Assembly (NCBI RefSeq): GCF_021347895.1
Contig: NC_067127.1
Span: 19,378,984 to 19,442,983, forward strand
From: Acanthochromis polyacanthus
Lineage: Eukaryota > Chordata > Actinopteri > Pomacentridae
Direction of reading: 5' to 3'
Length of the DNA: 64,000 nt
A program made the position numbers and the translations under genes. Positions 1 to 15,929 of the stretch are shown piece by piece. The notes beneath the pieces were generated by a model. It made no database searches. It was not told where the DNA came from and saw nothing but the letters and a program-made list of their open reading frames with translations. Positions within the stretch are counted from its first letter, which is position 1, and every line of letters begins with the position of its first letter.

Positions 1-940
1 TGTTGGGTTTTAAAAACCTGAAAAACACAGAGACAGCACAAGGAAGGAGAGACAGTACTCGAGCTCTTGTATTTTACTTGCCGCAAGGGGAGAGAGACAG
101 CATCAGCCACCCAACTCCAAAGAGCCTGTGTCTCCCCTGCGTCTTTTTATTTGCTTCAGACAGGCATGTAACATAGAGGGTGGTACCATGACTCAGCATG
201 AGATGACAATGGGAGAAACCTTCTTCACGAGCAGCAAGATATTAGCAGAAAGACCTTCAGACGCAGACATGTGGTATTTGTGTCTGCTTTCTTTGTTATC
301 TTTATCACCTAGAAAGCCTAGTTCTGGTCGCCTCTCTGTATGTGCTGTGTCTACATGTTTCTGCCATAAAGTATACGTAGAATCATGGTTTAAAGTACAT
401 ACAGAGTCATGTTTCACAGTCATCACAGTCACTCAATGATAAATTAATGATAATCTAAAAGCAAGTATTCTATTGTAAGTATACTAAGTGTATTTCTTCT
501 AACATAAGTACTATAAGTATTCTAAACATAATTCTTCTAACAGATTTAGTCTTCACCTTAAGATGACCTGGATGAATGAGAACCTTCACAGACAATGCTA
601 AAAATCCCTACTGGCAGCCCTATGGCTGCATGTGGTGTTAATGTATTCCAACTACCTAGCAGAGGTATAGGTTTGTATTTATGTTTAGTAACCACGTGAA
701 CTCATTTTATTGTGGTGAAAAAGCTCACTATTTTCAGCTCTGCTCACAGTTCTATCATGGGTTTCTTTAGCCCAAGGTTTCATGTAACTTTCTCAGTCGA
801 TGAAGGGGCATAAACAGATTCAGTGAATGCTAAAAAAAAAAAAAGATATAAAATGCATCAATGCCAGCGAGAGTTCTTCTCTCGGCTGTAGCTGTGTATA
901 AATTTTTCTCCCTCTTTGGTTTGCATGTCTGATTCTCTAG
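1..940. other. pcbp4 intron sequence upstream of the first visible exon
   Basis: No KH1 or KH2 coding pattern is visible in any frame. Positions 1 to about 470 have the patchy composition of an old repeat (purine-rich, then GCAAGGGGAGAGAGACAG), possibly LTR-derived, but I cannot prove it. The rest is ordinary AT-rich intron. Confidence 0.45.
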
Positions 941-5212
<4,272 letters not shown>

Positions 5213-6140
5213 TGCCTCCTTTTAAAGTCTAGCCCATGTAGCTGGCTGATAGGACATTATTAAAAGATGACAAATTATTTAATATTAAGCATATGGGCTT
5301 AAAAATAGCTTACACCAGTGTGTAAGTTTTTCCAGCGGAACATTGTTTTACATAAATCAGGAAGATATTAGATGCAGACTGAGCTGAAGGTAGTATTAAA
5401 ACATGTCCTCATTAATTAAAAGAGGCAGCAGAGGTGCATATTAACTCAGTATTATCTTATGGACATGCATAACAATTAATGTGCGTAACTCAGGCTTGTA
5501 TTAGTATCCATGGAGATGGATTCATGTACCAGAGCTTTATATGAAGACTTATTCCAGGAAATGTTTTTTCATGATGCAAATATTGGTTTAGTTTTTCTAT
5601 CTGTGTACGTAGTCTTTGTTAGAAAATGGAAACTAGCATTAAAAGATGTGGTGCTTTGTTGGCAGCAGGCTGTTAAAATCTTTGTCTTTTACAATAGAAA
5701 TCAGTGTGATAAGTATTTTTAACAAGGATTGCTCCACTCTTCTGTCATATTTCCCCCTTTCTTCCACTATAGGCTCTCATCAGTGCTAACAGGCTTGGGT
5801 GTTCTGTAGTAGCGTTGCACTGTTGCAGTTCTGATGGGATTATCTTAAAGCCACATTGGATTCTAGTGGATTTCACTCTACACAGTAATCCTGTAGAGCC
5901 GGACTGGCCTAACTAACGCATTTACTGGTTCTGTACACAAGCTTTTTTTTTGTTTGTTATTCTACAGCCTAAACAAGTGGAATGCTTCAACTTTCAGCAT
6001 CTGAAATGGACGCTGATCAATTCTTTTGAGAAATGTTTTATTCATGTGTTTCTGACGTGGGTCCGTCCCCCAAACAATGCAGATTTGTAATATTTGTTGA
6101 TGAAATGACTCTGAAATAAATGGGACTTTTTCTGAATGCA
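5213..6140 (+). other. pcbp4: pcbp4 3' untranslated region with candidate poly(A) signal
   Basis: AT-rich sequence without a coding pattern follows the stop. A consensus AATAAA lies at 6115-6120, about 900 nt after the stop, with T-rich sequence downstream. Use of this site is inferred; later signals are possible. Confidence 0.5.
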
Positions 6141-7891
6141 GATTGGTTGTTTTCTTCTAATTCCGTCGGTGTGAGAAGTCACTTATATTTCTGCTCATTT
6201 CTCTGACTCCTACATATAAACACTGGCTCTGAGGATTTATTTTCTGTTTATTCTCGGTTCGGAGCCTGAATTGTACATACTACACATTTACACTCAGCTG
6301 GAGTTGCAGTTAATACCTCAGAAGCTATTTGTTTAATGCATCACGAATCAAAGTAAACAGTCATTACCTTTTTTGTATAAACAAAATATTTTAAATGTTG
6401 AGTTTGTTCGACTTTGCATACATGGAGCTGAATAAGGCTTTAGGGGATATGGTGTGATGTTTGTTCAGTTTTCACATTTAATTGATGCAAATCTCATAAA
6501 CAAACATGCATTTATAAGGTTATATTTGTGTTTTTCTCTGATTTGTGTAAAATCAAAGCCAGATATCCAGCATAGTGGGAGACTAGCAAACATACTTTTA
6601 TCCTTTACCCTGATGTTTTTTCCCCAAGTGGAAATGTGCCTCTGCAGCCCTGCACATGTAAAACATTAAACAGCAGTGATGCTGAAATATAGAAAACAAC
6701 AGAGAGCAGTAACAGCAGACATTAGCAGTATGCGGCATATAGAGATTTTGGCAGGTGTTCAAAGACAACTCTGCACAAAGTAGTCCGTGGTATTATGGAT
6801 GTTGTTTATTGATGGTAAAGGGCACAAAGCTCCTGCCCAAACAAACTTTTCTACTTGCACTCTGCTGGAAAAACAGAAGCAAACCTGGACTAACCTCACA
6901 GTAAATATTCAACACATGCTGTGGCAAAATTCTCACGGGTCTCCTAAAAAGAACAACTTAACCTCCAGTTGTCCGCTCAAGCGTACCGCTAATGGGCAGG
7001 TGAGGTACAGTGCAGTCACTCCTTGTTTCTCTACGTCCCTGCAGCTCTGTCCCTTTTTACCCCTTCCCCTCTGTGGATCTGACTTCACCCATTTTCAGTG
7101 CAAAAACCAGGGGGTGTGCACTTGTGTTCCGCCAGATCCGTGGAGTACGAGTAGCCAGCCATGTGGGCCATTTCCACACCGGGGCTCGAAATGCTGAAGT
7201 GGAGATAATCAATAGTTAATGGGGGCAGAAATGTAATGACAGTGAAGGATGACATTTCAACCTCGGGGAAGGTGTAGCTGCAGAGAACCGTGCTGCATGT
7301 ATGCTGATGTGCGCCCAGGGCAGTTATGAGTTCACAGCCAGCTTTTAATGCTATATTAATGATTTCCTTTTTCACCCCGACACAGGCAGGAGTGAGGGAC
7401 CCATTTTAGGAGCTTGCTGCCATCATGCAGTTTTGAAAAAGCCATTAAGAGGTAAATAAGTAAATAAATACTTTTTCTTTTAGGAGCACAACTACTTGAC
7501 TCTTTGTGGCAAATTGGCTGGTTGGGGGCTGTCACTCACTCCCTGATGACAAATCACTGCAGTACTCATGCAGACGTGCATGTCTGTGGTGCCCATTTGT
7601 ACTTTTTGACCTCCTACCTGTGTTTTTCACAACATTTTAATGTGACAGTGTTGTTAACATGAAGCTTAATAATTATAAAACTTAAACTAAAGATATGTTC
7701 AAAACTATATGCAGTAAATGCAGAACATATGCTCTGACAGTTTTGCAATACTTCTCAGATTTATTTCTGATCTTTGATGTCTACCCATTGTGGTTAATGT
7801 TTTTGCAAATCTCCTGCACTTTGACCTCAAAGGAATTTACAATGTTTTTTTAACAGTAGAAAGTATTGGTGATCTTGAGACCTTAGAATGT

Positions 7892-7914
7892 CCCCCCCCC
7901 CCCCCCCCCCCCCC
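7892..7914. repeat. Poly-C tract (23 C)
   Basis: An uninterrupted run of 23 cytosines read directly from the sequence. The opposite strand is poly-G and could form a G-quadruplex. It is also a likely length-polymorphic site and a sequencing/assembly trouble spot. Confidence 0.95.
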
Positions 7915-8899
7915 ATCTACTGCATTCCTGTGATATTCTTTATTTATTTATTTATTCATAGGCTTGTTTTTATGAAAGCCAGTGGCAGGGTTGAAGGTTG
8001 CTCATGTAGGTCTGGAAGCTGAGGACACTGAGGTCAAGTTTACATTTTCCCAGTGGAGGAGGAGGGAAAAGTAGCAAAACCACGGAATAAACTACCATAT
8101 AGCCTCCTCCACGGCAAATATAAGTCTATGTATTAACTTTTAAAGCAGCATTATGGCAAAATGTCTTTTTTAATATGAAAGCTGTCATTGTAGGCAAGCT
8201 GGTAAGAGATTAACATATAATGTAGTCGGCTGTGGTGGAGCTCATTCTTGCAAACACAATGGTAAAGTAGAGATAAATGTTATTAAAATGTCCACAACTT
8301 CTAGTGGCAATTACCATACGCAGAGAAAAGAAAATTGGAGTACCCATGGAGCAGTAAGCTTATTGAAATAGTTAGAGGCTGGTGTATTCTTCCTGTAATG
8401 ATTTTGTGAAATGATATACTATTTAGTGGTTTAATTTTATTATACAAAATGGCATCATATTTGGTTGGTGTTATTAGCCAGACAAGCAGTGTGACCAAGT
8501 TAAATATCTCAATAAACGGAATCAAGTTAATATATACTTGTATTACTATGTTTTTTGACTTAATACTCGCTAAACTTACGATGTTTCTATCAACCTCAAC
8601 TGTATGTTAACTGCTAATTAGCTAACTTTAGCCGGTTGACAGGCTAAATAAAGATGGTGAACTAGGTACCTATGATACCTGCTGAACATTGTGATTAGCA
8701 TGTTAGCATGAAGGTGTTAGCTCTTTGCTTAATTGCTGCGCGTAAGAATTTATCTGAATTTATATATTACTGTTGACTAACGCTGTAGGATAAATGTGGT
8801 GAAGTAAGAAGTACAATATTTGCTTGAAGTGAAAGTAAGAAGTAGTACAAGAAGTGGAATAATACAATAATAAAGCAGCTACAAGTAGCTGAAAATTGT

Positions 8900-10150
8900 C
8901 CTTTAAGCGTTGGCTACTGGGCTACTGGGGACCATAACCCCACACTGTAAGTTCAGGGAACATTTGACAAATGCCACCAGAACCATCAGTCTATTCAATG
9001 TGAGGGGAATATTTCATGAACATCCTTTGAACCTCAAGGTTGTAAGTCAAGGGAATGTTCCCCAAATGCTCGCAGACATCATGCAAGTTTTCCAGAATGG
9101 CAGTCAGGGAATGTTAGTAAGGAGGTGCAGTAAATGTTTCCCAAACCCTTGCAATCATTCCCTGAATGTTTCACAAAATAGACATCAAAAAGTCCTTCAG
9201 TAGAATGTTTGCAGACTATTTGCTGAGGATATATGTTAAAAAGACCGCTCAGACCATAACCCCAAGACTGTAGGTCTGGGTTTATGATTCTCTCCACCGT
9301 CTCTGACATCCTCAGATAATACAGAAACTGCCCTGTAAAGTTTGGTTGTGATCAATATTTCCAAATGACTTCATATTACAGTAACTTACTCACATCTTAA
9401 AATGTGTATGTCTCTATTCACTTGACTTTCCAAGAGTTGTAGTTGTTGTTAGACAGTATGTGACAATCTGACTACTGTACAGCAGCTGGTACCATGGTGG
9501 CGGGGCAAAGGAACAGTAACCCCGCGGCTATAGGTTTGGGTAACATTTCTAGACCATATGGGAGCTGTTTTATGAGTCTCATGACATGTAAATACAGGCT
9601 ACAGTCTGCATGATTTCCGACAGCGAGGGTTCTGCGTACACTAAAAGAATTTTCAAAAATGAGGTTGGGGAATATTTTTGCGAAGAGGCACAGCGAATGT
9701 TCCAGGCAAACATTTGCAGAACGTTCCCCAAGTCTTCTTTGTTATCTCGGTAACCTACAAGGTATTTTCCATCAAGACATTTTATAGCACCGCAACAAAG
9801 AGGAACCCTTAGGAAACAGCTCTGTAGATGTCAAGACTGCAAGTCAAGGGTATGGACAGTATTTTTTCTCAAAACAAACTTTGTGTTGACATCAAGAAAA
9901 TGTTCCAAAATCACTGTTGTGGAATGTTAAAGAGCTGCAGTGAATGCTCCACAGAACTTCGGTGAATGTTGGCAGAATGTTCACCAAATGGTTAGTTGTT
10001 TACTGAGTAGACTACATGTTGTCTAGTTACTTTTATGACAATTCTTCAGAGAACATTCTCTCAAGGTTTCTCTTGTCTGGGCTGTGTTTCTCATGAATTG
10101 CAACATTCTTGTACAGTCTTAAGAAAACTAACCATCGGGTAATATTCCTT
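8900..10150. repeat. Degenerate repeat block rich in GAATGTTC/GGGAATGTTCCC motifs
   Basis: Short near-palindromic units such as GGGAATGTTCCCC, GAACATTC and GAATGTTTGCAG recur tens of times at irregular spacing. The block looks like a decayed tandem or mobile-element-derived array of a type seen in fish genomes. The reading frames inside it carry no recognisable domain. Confidence 0.55.
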
Positions 10151-10169
10151 GAAGGTTCTCTGAAGGTTC

Positions 10170-10520
10170 CGAAGCAACATTACTCAAAACGGATTAACGG
10201 ATTTGAATGAAATTTTGAAGGCAGGTCAGAAAAGACAGAAGGACCAAGTGATTAGATTTTTGTAGTGATTTGTCTTACAGTCTGGATCCACAGATTTGTT
10301 AAACATTTCTGTATCATTACGAGATAGCGGCACAGCATCACTGTAACTGTGACTGTAAGTCAACACTACATCAGCTGCCTGCTGATGATCACATGATTGC
10401 AGTCTTACTACAAATCAACCGCTGCAGATCATGAATTTTTTTTAAAGATTTAATCTGTTGGAAAGGACTGAGCAGCTTTGGCGGAGTACTGCGCTATCTG
10501 AGTGCTTTTCTGGTTAAAAA
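10170..10520 (+). repeat. Interspersed repeat family A, copy 1
   Basis: Shares long blocks with copies at about 18.45-18.91, 28.17-28.64 and 33.6-33.78 kb: AACATTACTCAAAA, GGATTTG(A/G)ATGAAATTT, CACAGATTTGTTAAA and CTGCTGATGATCACATGATT. This copy ends near CTGCGCTATCTGAGTGCTTT. No coding capacity; class unknown. Confidence 0.75.
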
Positions 10521-10779
10521 TCTAACTCCTATATGCCAGAAGACTAGTGTCTACATGACATTATTTTAATTTGGGAATGATTTACAGCAGAGTTTAGACG
10601 TTCATTTTGGTAGTAAGCAAATAACAGCAGAAATAAAAGTCAATGTAATGACGTTTTCTGGGTGGATATGTATCAGGAGGGGTGTTGGGGGGCACATTAC
10701 AGTAACAATTATCTACATATGTAATTCCCAGCTTTAGTCTTCTCTCATTCGGCACCAAATTACCCGGTGACCAAATTGT

Positions 10780-11305
10780 GTCACGGAAGCGACTCCTTCA
10801 TTCGAGCTAATTAGGTGAAGTCGTTAATCACAGCAGTGTGTAGTTCACGGACGGGCCGGTGCATCCAGCATCCACCGGCTCTAATTGACCGCCTGTTGTC
10901 CGTCGCTGCTCCACCTAGCGGCCGCTCCGCTGACCGTGACGTCGGAGCGCTACTGCCTATTTTCTCTTTCCATTTATTAAATTATTTCCCCCCCTCTTCT
11001 TTCTTGTCACCGTGAGAAATAAAGTGCCAGTGAAGAGCAGGGGCATCAGCAGCTCTTCCAAACAGCGGAGCGTCGCCGTAGACGGAGCGCTTTCACTCAC
11101 TGTTGCGATTAAAGTTGAGCGCGACACGCTGATGACCTGCGAGCATCCTCCGGGGAAACTGTGCATTTGACTGGCTTAACGAGCGTCAGTTTCCATCTCC
11201 TCACCACAGATCATTTGTTGCTGGCTGAGCTCCGCTGTCCAACAGTCCTGTGGCTGTGTTTGAAGCGGCGCACTGACGGATACGGACAGACTCCGAGGAT
11301 CACAG
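10780..11305 (+). promoter_or_regulatory. vwc2: Probable vwc2 promoter and non-coding first exon (CpG-rich)
   Basis: This is the only clearly CpG-rich stretch upstream of the vwc2 coding exon. It contains a NotI-type GCGGCCGC at 10918-10925, a CRE-like TGACGTC at 10937-10943 and many further CpGs, in an otherwise AT-rich neighbourhood. A plausible splice donor, CACAG|GTGAAG, lies at 11305/11306. I infer a 5' UTR exon spliced across about 12 kb to the acceptor at 23266-23267; transcript data are needed to place the start site. Confidence 0.5.
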
Positions 11306-11984
11306 GTGAAGCTATGTTGCAGTGTTGGGTTGCAGCTTTGTATATATGCATGCCAGTCTGAACTGATTGAGGTTTCACGTCAACTTTAGTTTACTGAGGA
11401 TTGACTGTGCTTGTAATTGTGTGCATTCCCCAGTGATTTTTACTCACTCAGTGTTACAGCAAAGCCATCCTGCCTGCCTCAGCTTTTAAACTGCGTCTAT
11501 CACCAAATCCCATGCTAATGAGCTTGATGGGGAAAACTAATGCAGATTGTTTACACCTGCTGAAAACACTGTTGCACCTGTGGAGGCAACATGGTTATTA
11601 GAGTAAATGAGCTGTGTTGGTGTTCTTGGTGTAAATGTAAGTGAGTGGTTTTCATCCGTGGCTGCACAAAGACACTTCAGGATGCAACATTCAGTCAACA
11701 CGGGCTTTAACAGCAGAGCAGGCAAGCACACTATATACTCAATTCAGCTTTTCATAAATTCATAGTATCCTGCCAAGGAGGTGGTGGAATGGTTGTGTTT
11801 CAATGCTATGTTTTTGTAAAAATGCAGCTGCTTGTTTTTCTAGTGAATGATGTTCACTAAATGGGACATTTCTCCACATTTTTTATTTAAGTATCACTCC
11901 GGCTGTGATACAGAACAAAGTGAAATCTTCTGCTTGTCCGTCATTGCCATCTCATCATCTCTGCTTGTTCTTTCTGACAAATGT

Positions 11985-11985
11985 A

Positions 11986-12008
<23 letters not shown>
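11985..12008. repeat. Poly-A tract
   Basis: 24 consecutive adenines followed by an A-rich GAAGAAAAATAAA tail. It could be the tail of an old retroposon, but no recognisable body precedes it. Confidence 0.9.
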
Positions 12009-12017
<9 letters not shown>

Positions 12018-13863
12018 TAAATCCTGCTGACTTACACTCTCCTCTTTAATACATTTCCTGCCTCAGACTTTTCCTGGCAGGCTTTGTGCACAAAAACCCA
12101 CCTTGTTCCGCAGCACATAATCTTAAGATTATGTGACAGTTTTGCAAGGGCCGTTGGTTTTGCGTCGCATGTTTAGGCAAACTTTCCTCTGATTTGGGTC
12201 ACTCGTAAGATTTACAGTCAGAGGATAAAATTCAATTAGACAGCCCTGCAGCAATCTTTACTCACTGGCAGATGGCTTAATACTCTTGGATCCTGCCTGA
12301 GTGTCCCTTATTGCTCTAATTGGATTTCATCATTTCACACTGTTTATCCACATAAAAATGAGTTTTAAAACGTGGCATCATTAATTCAATACTTCCTCAG
12401 CCCTGTCAGACCCCAGCCCACTAGCCACCTTTGTCGAAACATTTCACGTCTCATCCCCCGTGATCCGCTTTGTCATAAATTGAAGTAGAGCTCGATGGAA
12501 ATTGTTGCATTCTCGGTGTGTCATTGAAGGCATGTTGGGATGCTGGCGCGGAGTAAGTGGGAGAATCTGTAATGTGAAATACATGATGTGCATGCAGTGG
12601 TGAGGGCATATTTGTCTGTCTGAGTTAATTCTAGCCCTGAGGAGATGGTTTTCCTCTCAATGACATCCACTTTGATTCTACAGAGGGACATGTGCAGTGG
12701 TTTTATTCTCCAAGACAATACAAATGTCATGTCTGCTTGTTTTGCGGGCTCGTTGTCAGCCTTACACTGTGTACAATAGCAGCCTTAAACAAAAATCAAA
12801 ACGAGGAGGAGGCTGCTGCATCACTTTCTCCCCCTGCTATCATTTTCTGTCACTGTGAAGTTTTCCAGTCAATTTGCAAATTGGACTATTTATTCTTTTA
12901 AATGCCACTCCTATTAATTTAGACTAAATGTTAATTAGAAATAAACAAACAAAAACGTCTTAGCTTGGGTGTGGAAAATTCCTGGAGATGAGAGCACCGC
13001 CTCAGTACATTTTGGTCCTATTTATAGCGTTATTGTGTGAGTGAAACAGCTATCAACCTCCCTGGAAGAAACCTTTCTGAGTGACATCAAAGATGAAAGC
13101 AAGAGGGAGGTCAGCCTTTACTCACTTAACCGCAGTGGTTTGTGCTATTGAAGCCCTGCCAATTCAATTTATATGAATAATAGTATCTTATTAGTCAAGG
13201 TGGAGCTAAAATTGAACTCCGATCTCAGGTTGTTGTGTCAGGACTTATCGTCCATAGTCGCTGTGCTGTGTAATGAAAACGACAATAATTTATGAGTCAT
13301 AAATCAATGCGATGGTGAGTATCAGTGAAGCGTGAACTAACAGCCAGGTTGAATCCCTGCTTGATTAATCATTGTTGCTGCACCTCAGTGGTCAAACCGG
13401 CTTTGTTCAGTAGCATGAGATGTAAACAGGACTCTGGTCTTCGACAGAGGGATTTATTACTACGGTGATGATAGCAGCTGAGCTGCTCCTGCCTCACTGA
13501 GGCTAATGCTGAGTTCATTCATGCCAGTGCAGGAAGCCACAGCAACATTTAAATGTCAGGAGAAAGTGGGGACGTCGTCACTCCTTAAAAGTAACAGCAC
13601 AGGGACCGGCTGCGTTTCAGTTCTGCAATTTTAATGCTGGAATTGAATAACAAAATGTTATGTTATTATTGGGAGATAATTAGAATTCCCCACAGCTGCA
13701 TAATTGCATCTCCAAAAAAATATTTATTCTATATCTGATGATTGATTTTAACTGTGTGCAGAGAATTAAAAGGCAGAGCACCAGAACAGGTGACACCGAG
13801 GAGGAGGAGCACAGTTTTAATATATGGCAAACTCAGGTCGTGTTTTTATGAAGGCTTGGCCAC

Positions 13864-13903
13864 GATGGATCTGTGAAAGCTGATATGCTTTCACAGATCC
13901 ATC
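13864..13903. other. Perfect inverted repeat (17-bp stem, 6-nt loop)
   Basis: The left arm GATGGATCTGTGAAAGC (13864-13880) is exactly complementary to the right arm at 13887-13903, separated by TGATAT. Pairing stops immediately outside the arms. Confidence 0.95.
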
Positions 13904-14089
13904 TTCTTAATACACTGGAAATGAATTTTGAGCTAACTTTGAGTATCTGTGAATTTGACCTCACTTATCCTCAGAAATTCAATTTATTTGGTGTTTTCCC
14001 CTGATATCTGAATCTTTATTGAAGGACAACCCAGCCTGCTGCTTTTGAAGACAGACTAAAAATACATGGATGTTTTTAGAAAAGGTATA

Positions 14090-14123
<34 letters not shown>

Positions 14124-14142
14124 ATTTACATACTGTATATAT
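14090..14142. repeat. (AT)n microsatellite
   Basis: A clean AT run at about 14090-14115, followed by imperfect GTATGTATATTTACATACTG-type sequence. Confidence 0.9.
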
Positions 14143-15339
14143 AATTGTGGTCAGGGAGAGTACACTAAGACCACACAATTATCTGATATGTACAATCATA
14201 AACCATGCTTTTTTCCTCTAAACTGACATTACTTCCACATTGCGTGGTTGTAAAAATGTTAATAATTGCTTTTTTTATGTCTTTAAATATTTTTACGACC
14301 TTGTAAAAAAGCAATTTGTGGAAAAGTGTCCCCCTCTCTTTGCTACAAAGAGGTATACCCATACAATAAAAGTGAAAAAATACAGCAGTGTTGATATACC
14401 AAATAAGGAAGATATTAAAGAACATATGAATATTTTTACATTTTAAATGGTGAAGACACAGTAGTGTTGAAAGGTTAGTCTGTTTGCCGAATTTAGCAGC
14501 TCCACTTTTTGTATTCTGAATAATTAGGAAACTTTGCGTGCCAAAAGGTCATTTATGGATAATAAAATACATTACTGTAGCCTTATTAATGTTTCTGGTC
14601 AGTTAAAGCCTTAGAGGTGTGATCCACTGACAGATGAACAAACCTATAATGTGCAGTAGCAGCAATCCAAATGCACTTATCTAGGATTTAGCAGGCATAG
14701 AGCAGTATAAAATGTACTGGCAACGCTGCTCACTTTTGTACAGCTCTGTACTTTTTCTGTTTGTACTGATGCATGTGTAACAGCTGTGATCTTAGAGACC
14801 TCAAACAGAAACTGTTTTTTGAAGTGGGCGTCTGAAAAATGTCATCGGTTCAAAATCAGGTTTATAAATCAGTTTGATAAAATTAGCAGCAGCTTTAAAG
14901 TGGTAAAGCCTGTATAGTTATACAGCCTTTAGTATATTTTGTAGTCTGTTAGAGGCCTCATATTTAAGCTACTATATAACACATACTATATATGACATGC
15001 AGTTTACATGCTGTTATGGGCAATCTGTAATTCTAACACTAGTTTATTATGATTAATTGCTGGTTTTTTTTCTGATTCTCAGTTCTAATGCTGATATATT
15101 GTGTTTCATGAAAACCTGCTTCCTCTGCTGGTGAGCTTCCAGCTGAGTCTTTCCTGCTGTTCGACCTGTCAGGTCAGAGTTTTGAACTGACAACTTTGTC
15201 AGAGTGTTTGTGAATCATGAGCTGGCTGGCTCAGTGGTGGAGGAATTTCAAAATAATCATTCAGTTTATTTGAACTCTTGTACAGCTCAATCAATAACTT
15301 TAGTCATATTATCAGAGATGTTTTAGATATATGTATGGA

Positions 15340-15678
15340 CAGAGTGGGCCATAAGTTTCCATACATAGGAAAAATACACATTTTGTGTTGGACAACCGTT
15401 TTTATTTATGTAGTGTGTTCTATATGATTACCATTGTTTTGAAAACACATATTAATACGTGTTTTCCACAGCTGATGAACTTGCATTAGCACAGTTGAAG
15501 TTCTGCTTGTAATGGTGTTGCGTTCCTTGAGATGATTTATATCCCTTGTCTTCACCTGATACACCATGGCCTTCAAGTGTCCCCAAACATAGCGTCACAC
15601 ACATCTTCAAGGGTATCTGAAACATTAAAAATATACATTATACATTTTCCTATGTATGGAAACTTATGACCCACCCTG
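15340..15678. mobile_element. 339-bp mariner-type MITE with long terminal inverted repeats
   Basis: The left end contains CATAAGTTTCCATACATAGG and the right end contains its reverse complement, CCTATGTATGGAAACTTATG, close to CCCACCCTGTA. The inverted repeats are about 30 bp with few mismatches, and TA dinucleotides lie next to the ends, as in IS630/Tc1/mariner elements. The interior keeps the C-terminal end of a transposase on the minus strand (separate entry), so it is an internally deleted copy. Confidence 0.85.
15406..15585 (-). pseudogene. DDE transposase C-terminal fragment inside MITE
   Basis: Read on the minus strand, about 59 codons stay open, starting WGHLKAMVYQ and passing through DINHLKER to NGNHIEH, then TAA at 15406-15408. 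A W-G-x-L-K-x-x-V-Y block followed by a C-terminal N-G-x-H-I-E is typical of the last part of mariner/IS630-type DDE transposases (family knowledge). The N-terminal HTH and catalytic D residues are missing, so it cannot be active. Confidence 0.75.
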
Positions 15679-15693
15679 TATATACAGTATACA

Positions 15694-15922
15694 CTACCGT
15701 TCAAAAGTTTGGACACACTTTCTCATTCTTTGGTTTTTATTTAATTGTTTTCTACATTGTACATTAATAGTGAAGACATCAAAGCTATAAAAGAGTACAT
15801 ATGGAATTATGTTGGAAACAAAGAAGTGTTCATCTTCAGTATTAATCTACAACGTGCAAAATAAAATAAATAAATCAAAAGCATTGAGTGAGAAGATGTG
15901 TTGAAACTTTGGTAGTGTATGT
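15694..15922. mobile_element. Tc1-type MITE (ACTACCGTTCAAAAGTTTGG end)
   Basis: It begins TACACTACCGTTCAAAAGTT and ends GAAACTTTGGTAGTGTATG, approximate inverted repeats flanked by TA. The interior resembles the left part of the Tc1-like element at 38 kb (GAAGACATCAAA, TATGGAATTATG). Confidence 0.75.
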
Positions 15923-15929
15923 ATTCAAG

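Larger units (their letters stand above)
6141..10780. other. pcbp4-vwc2 intergenic region
   Basis: No coding exon is visible. It holds a poly-C run at 7892-7914, a short TTTA run near 7942-7958, a block of degenerate GAATGTTC-like repeats (about 8.9-10.15 kb) and one copy of an unclassified repeat family (about 10.17-10.52 kb). The remainder is AT-rich single-copy-looking DNA. Confidence 0.6.

Noticed and set aside
128..439. 103-codon frame at the window start
   Set aside because: No KH similarity, and a competing frame of similar length lies on the other strand; it looks like repeat or intron sequence.
1..470. LTR retrotransposon or endogenous retrovirus end
   Set aside because: The composition is suggestive, but no paired LTR, primer-binding site or coding domain is visible in the window.
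6787..7197. 136-codon frame downstream of pcbp4
   Set aside because: No recognisable domain, low-complexity Pro/Ser/Cys content, and overlapping frames of similar length on both strands.
8910..9309. Frames of 76-97 codons on both strands
   Set aside because: They fall in the degenerate GAATGTTC repeat block and reflect its low stop density.
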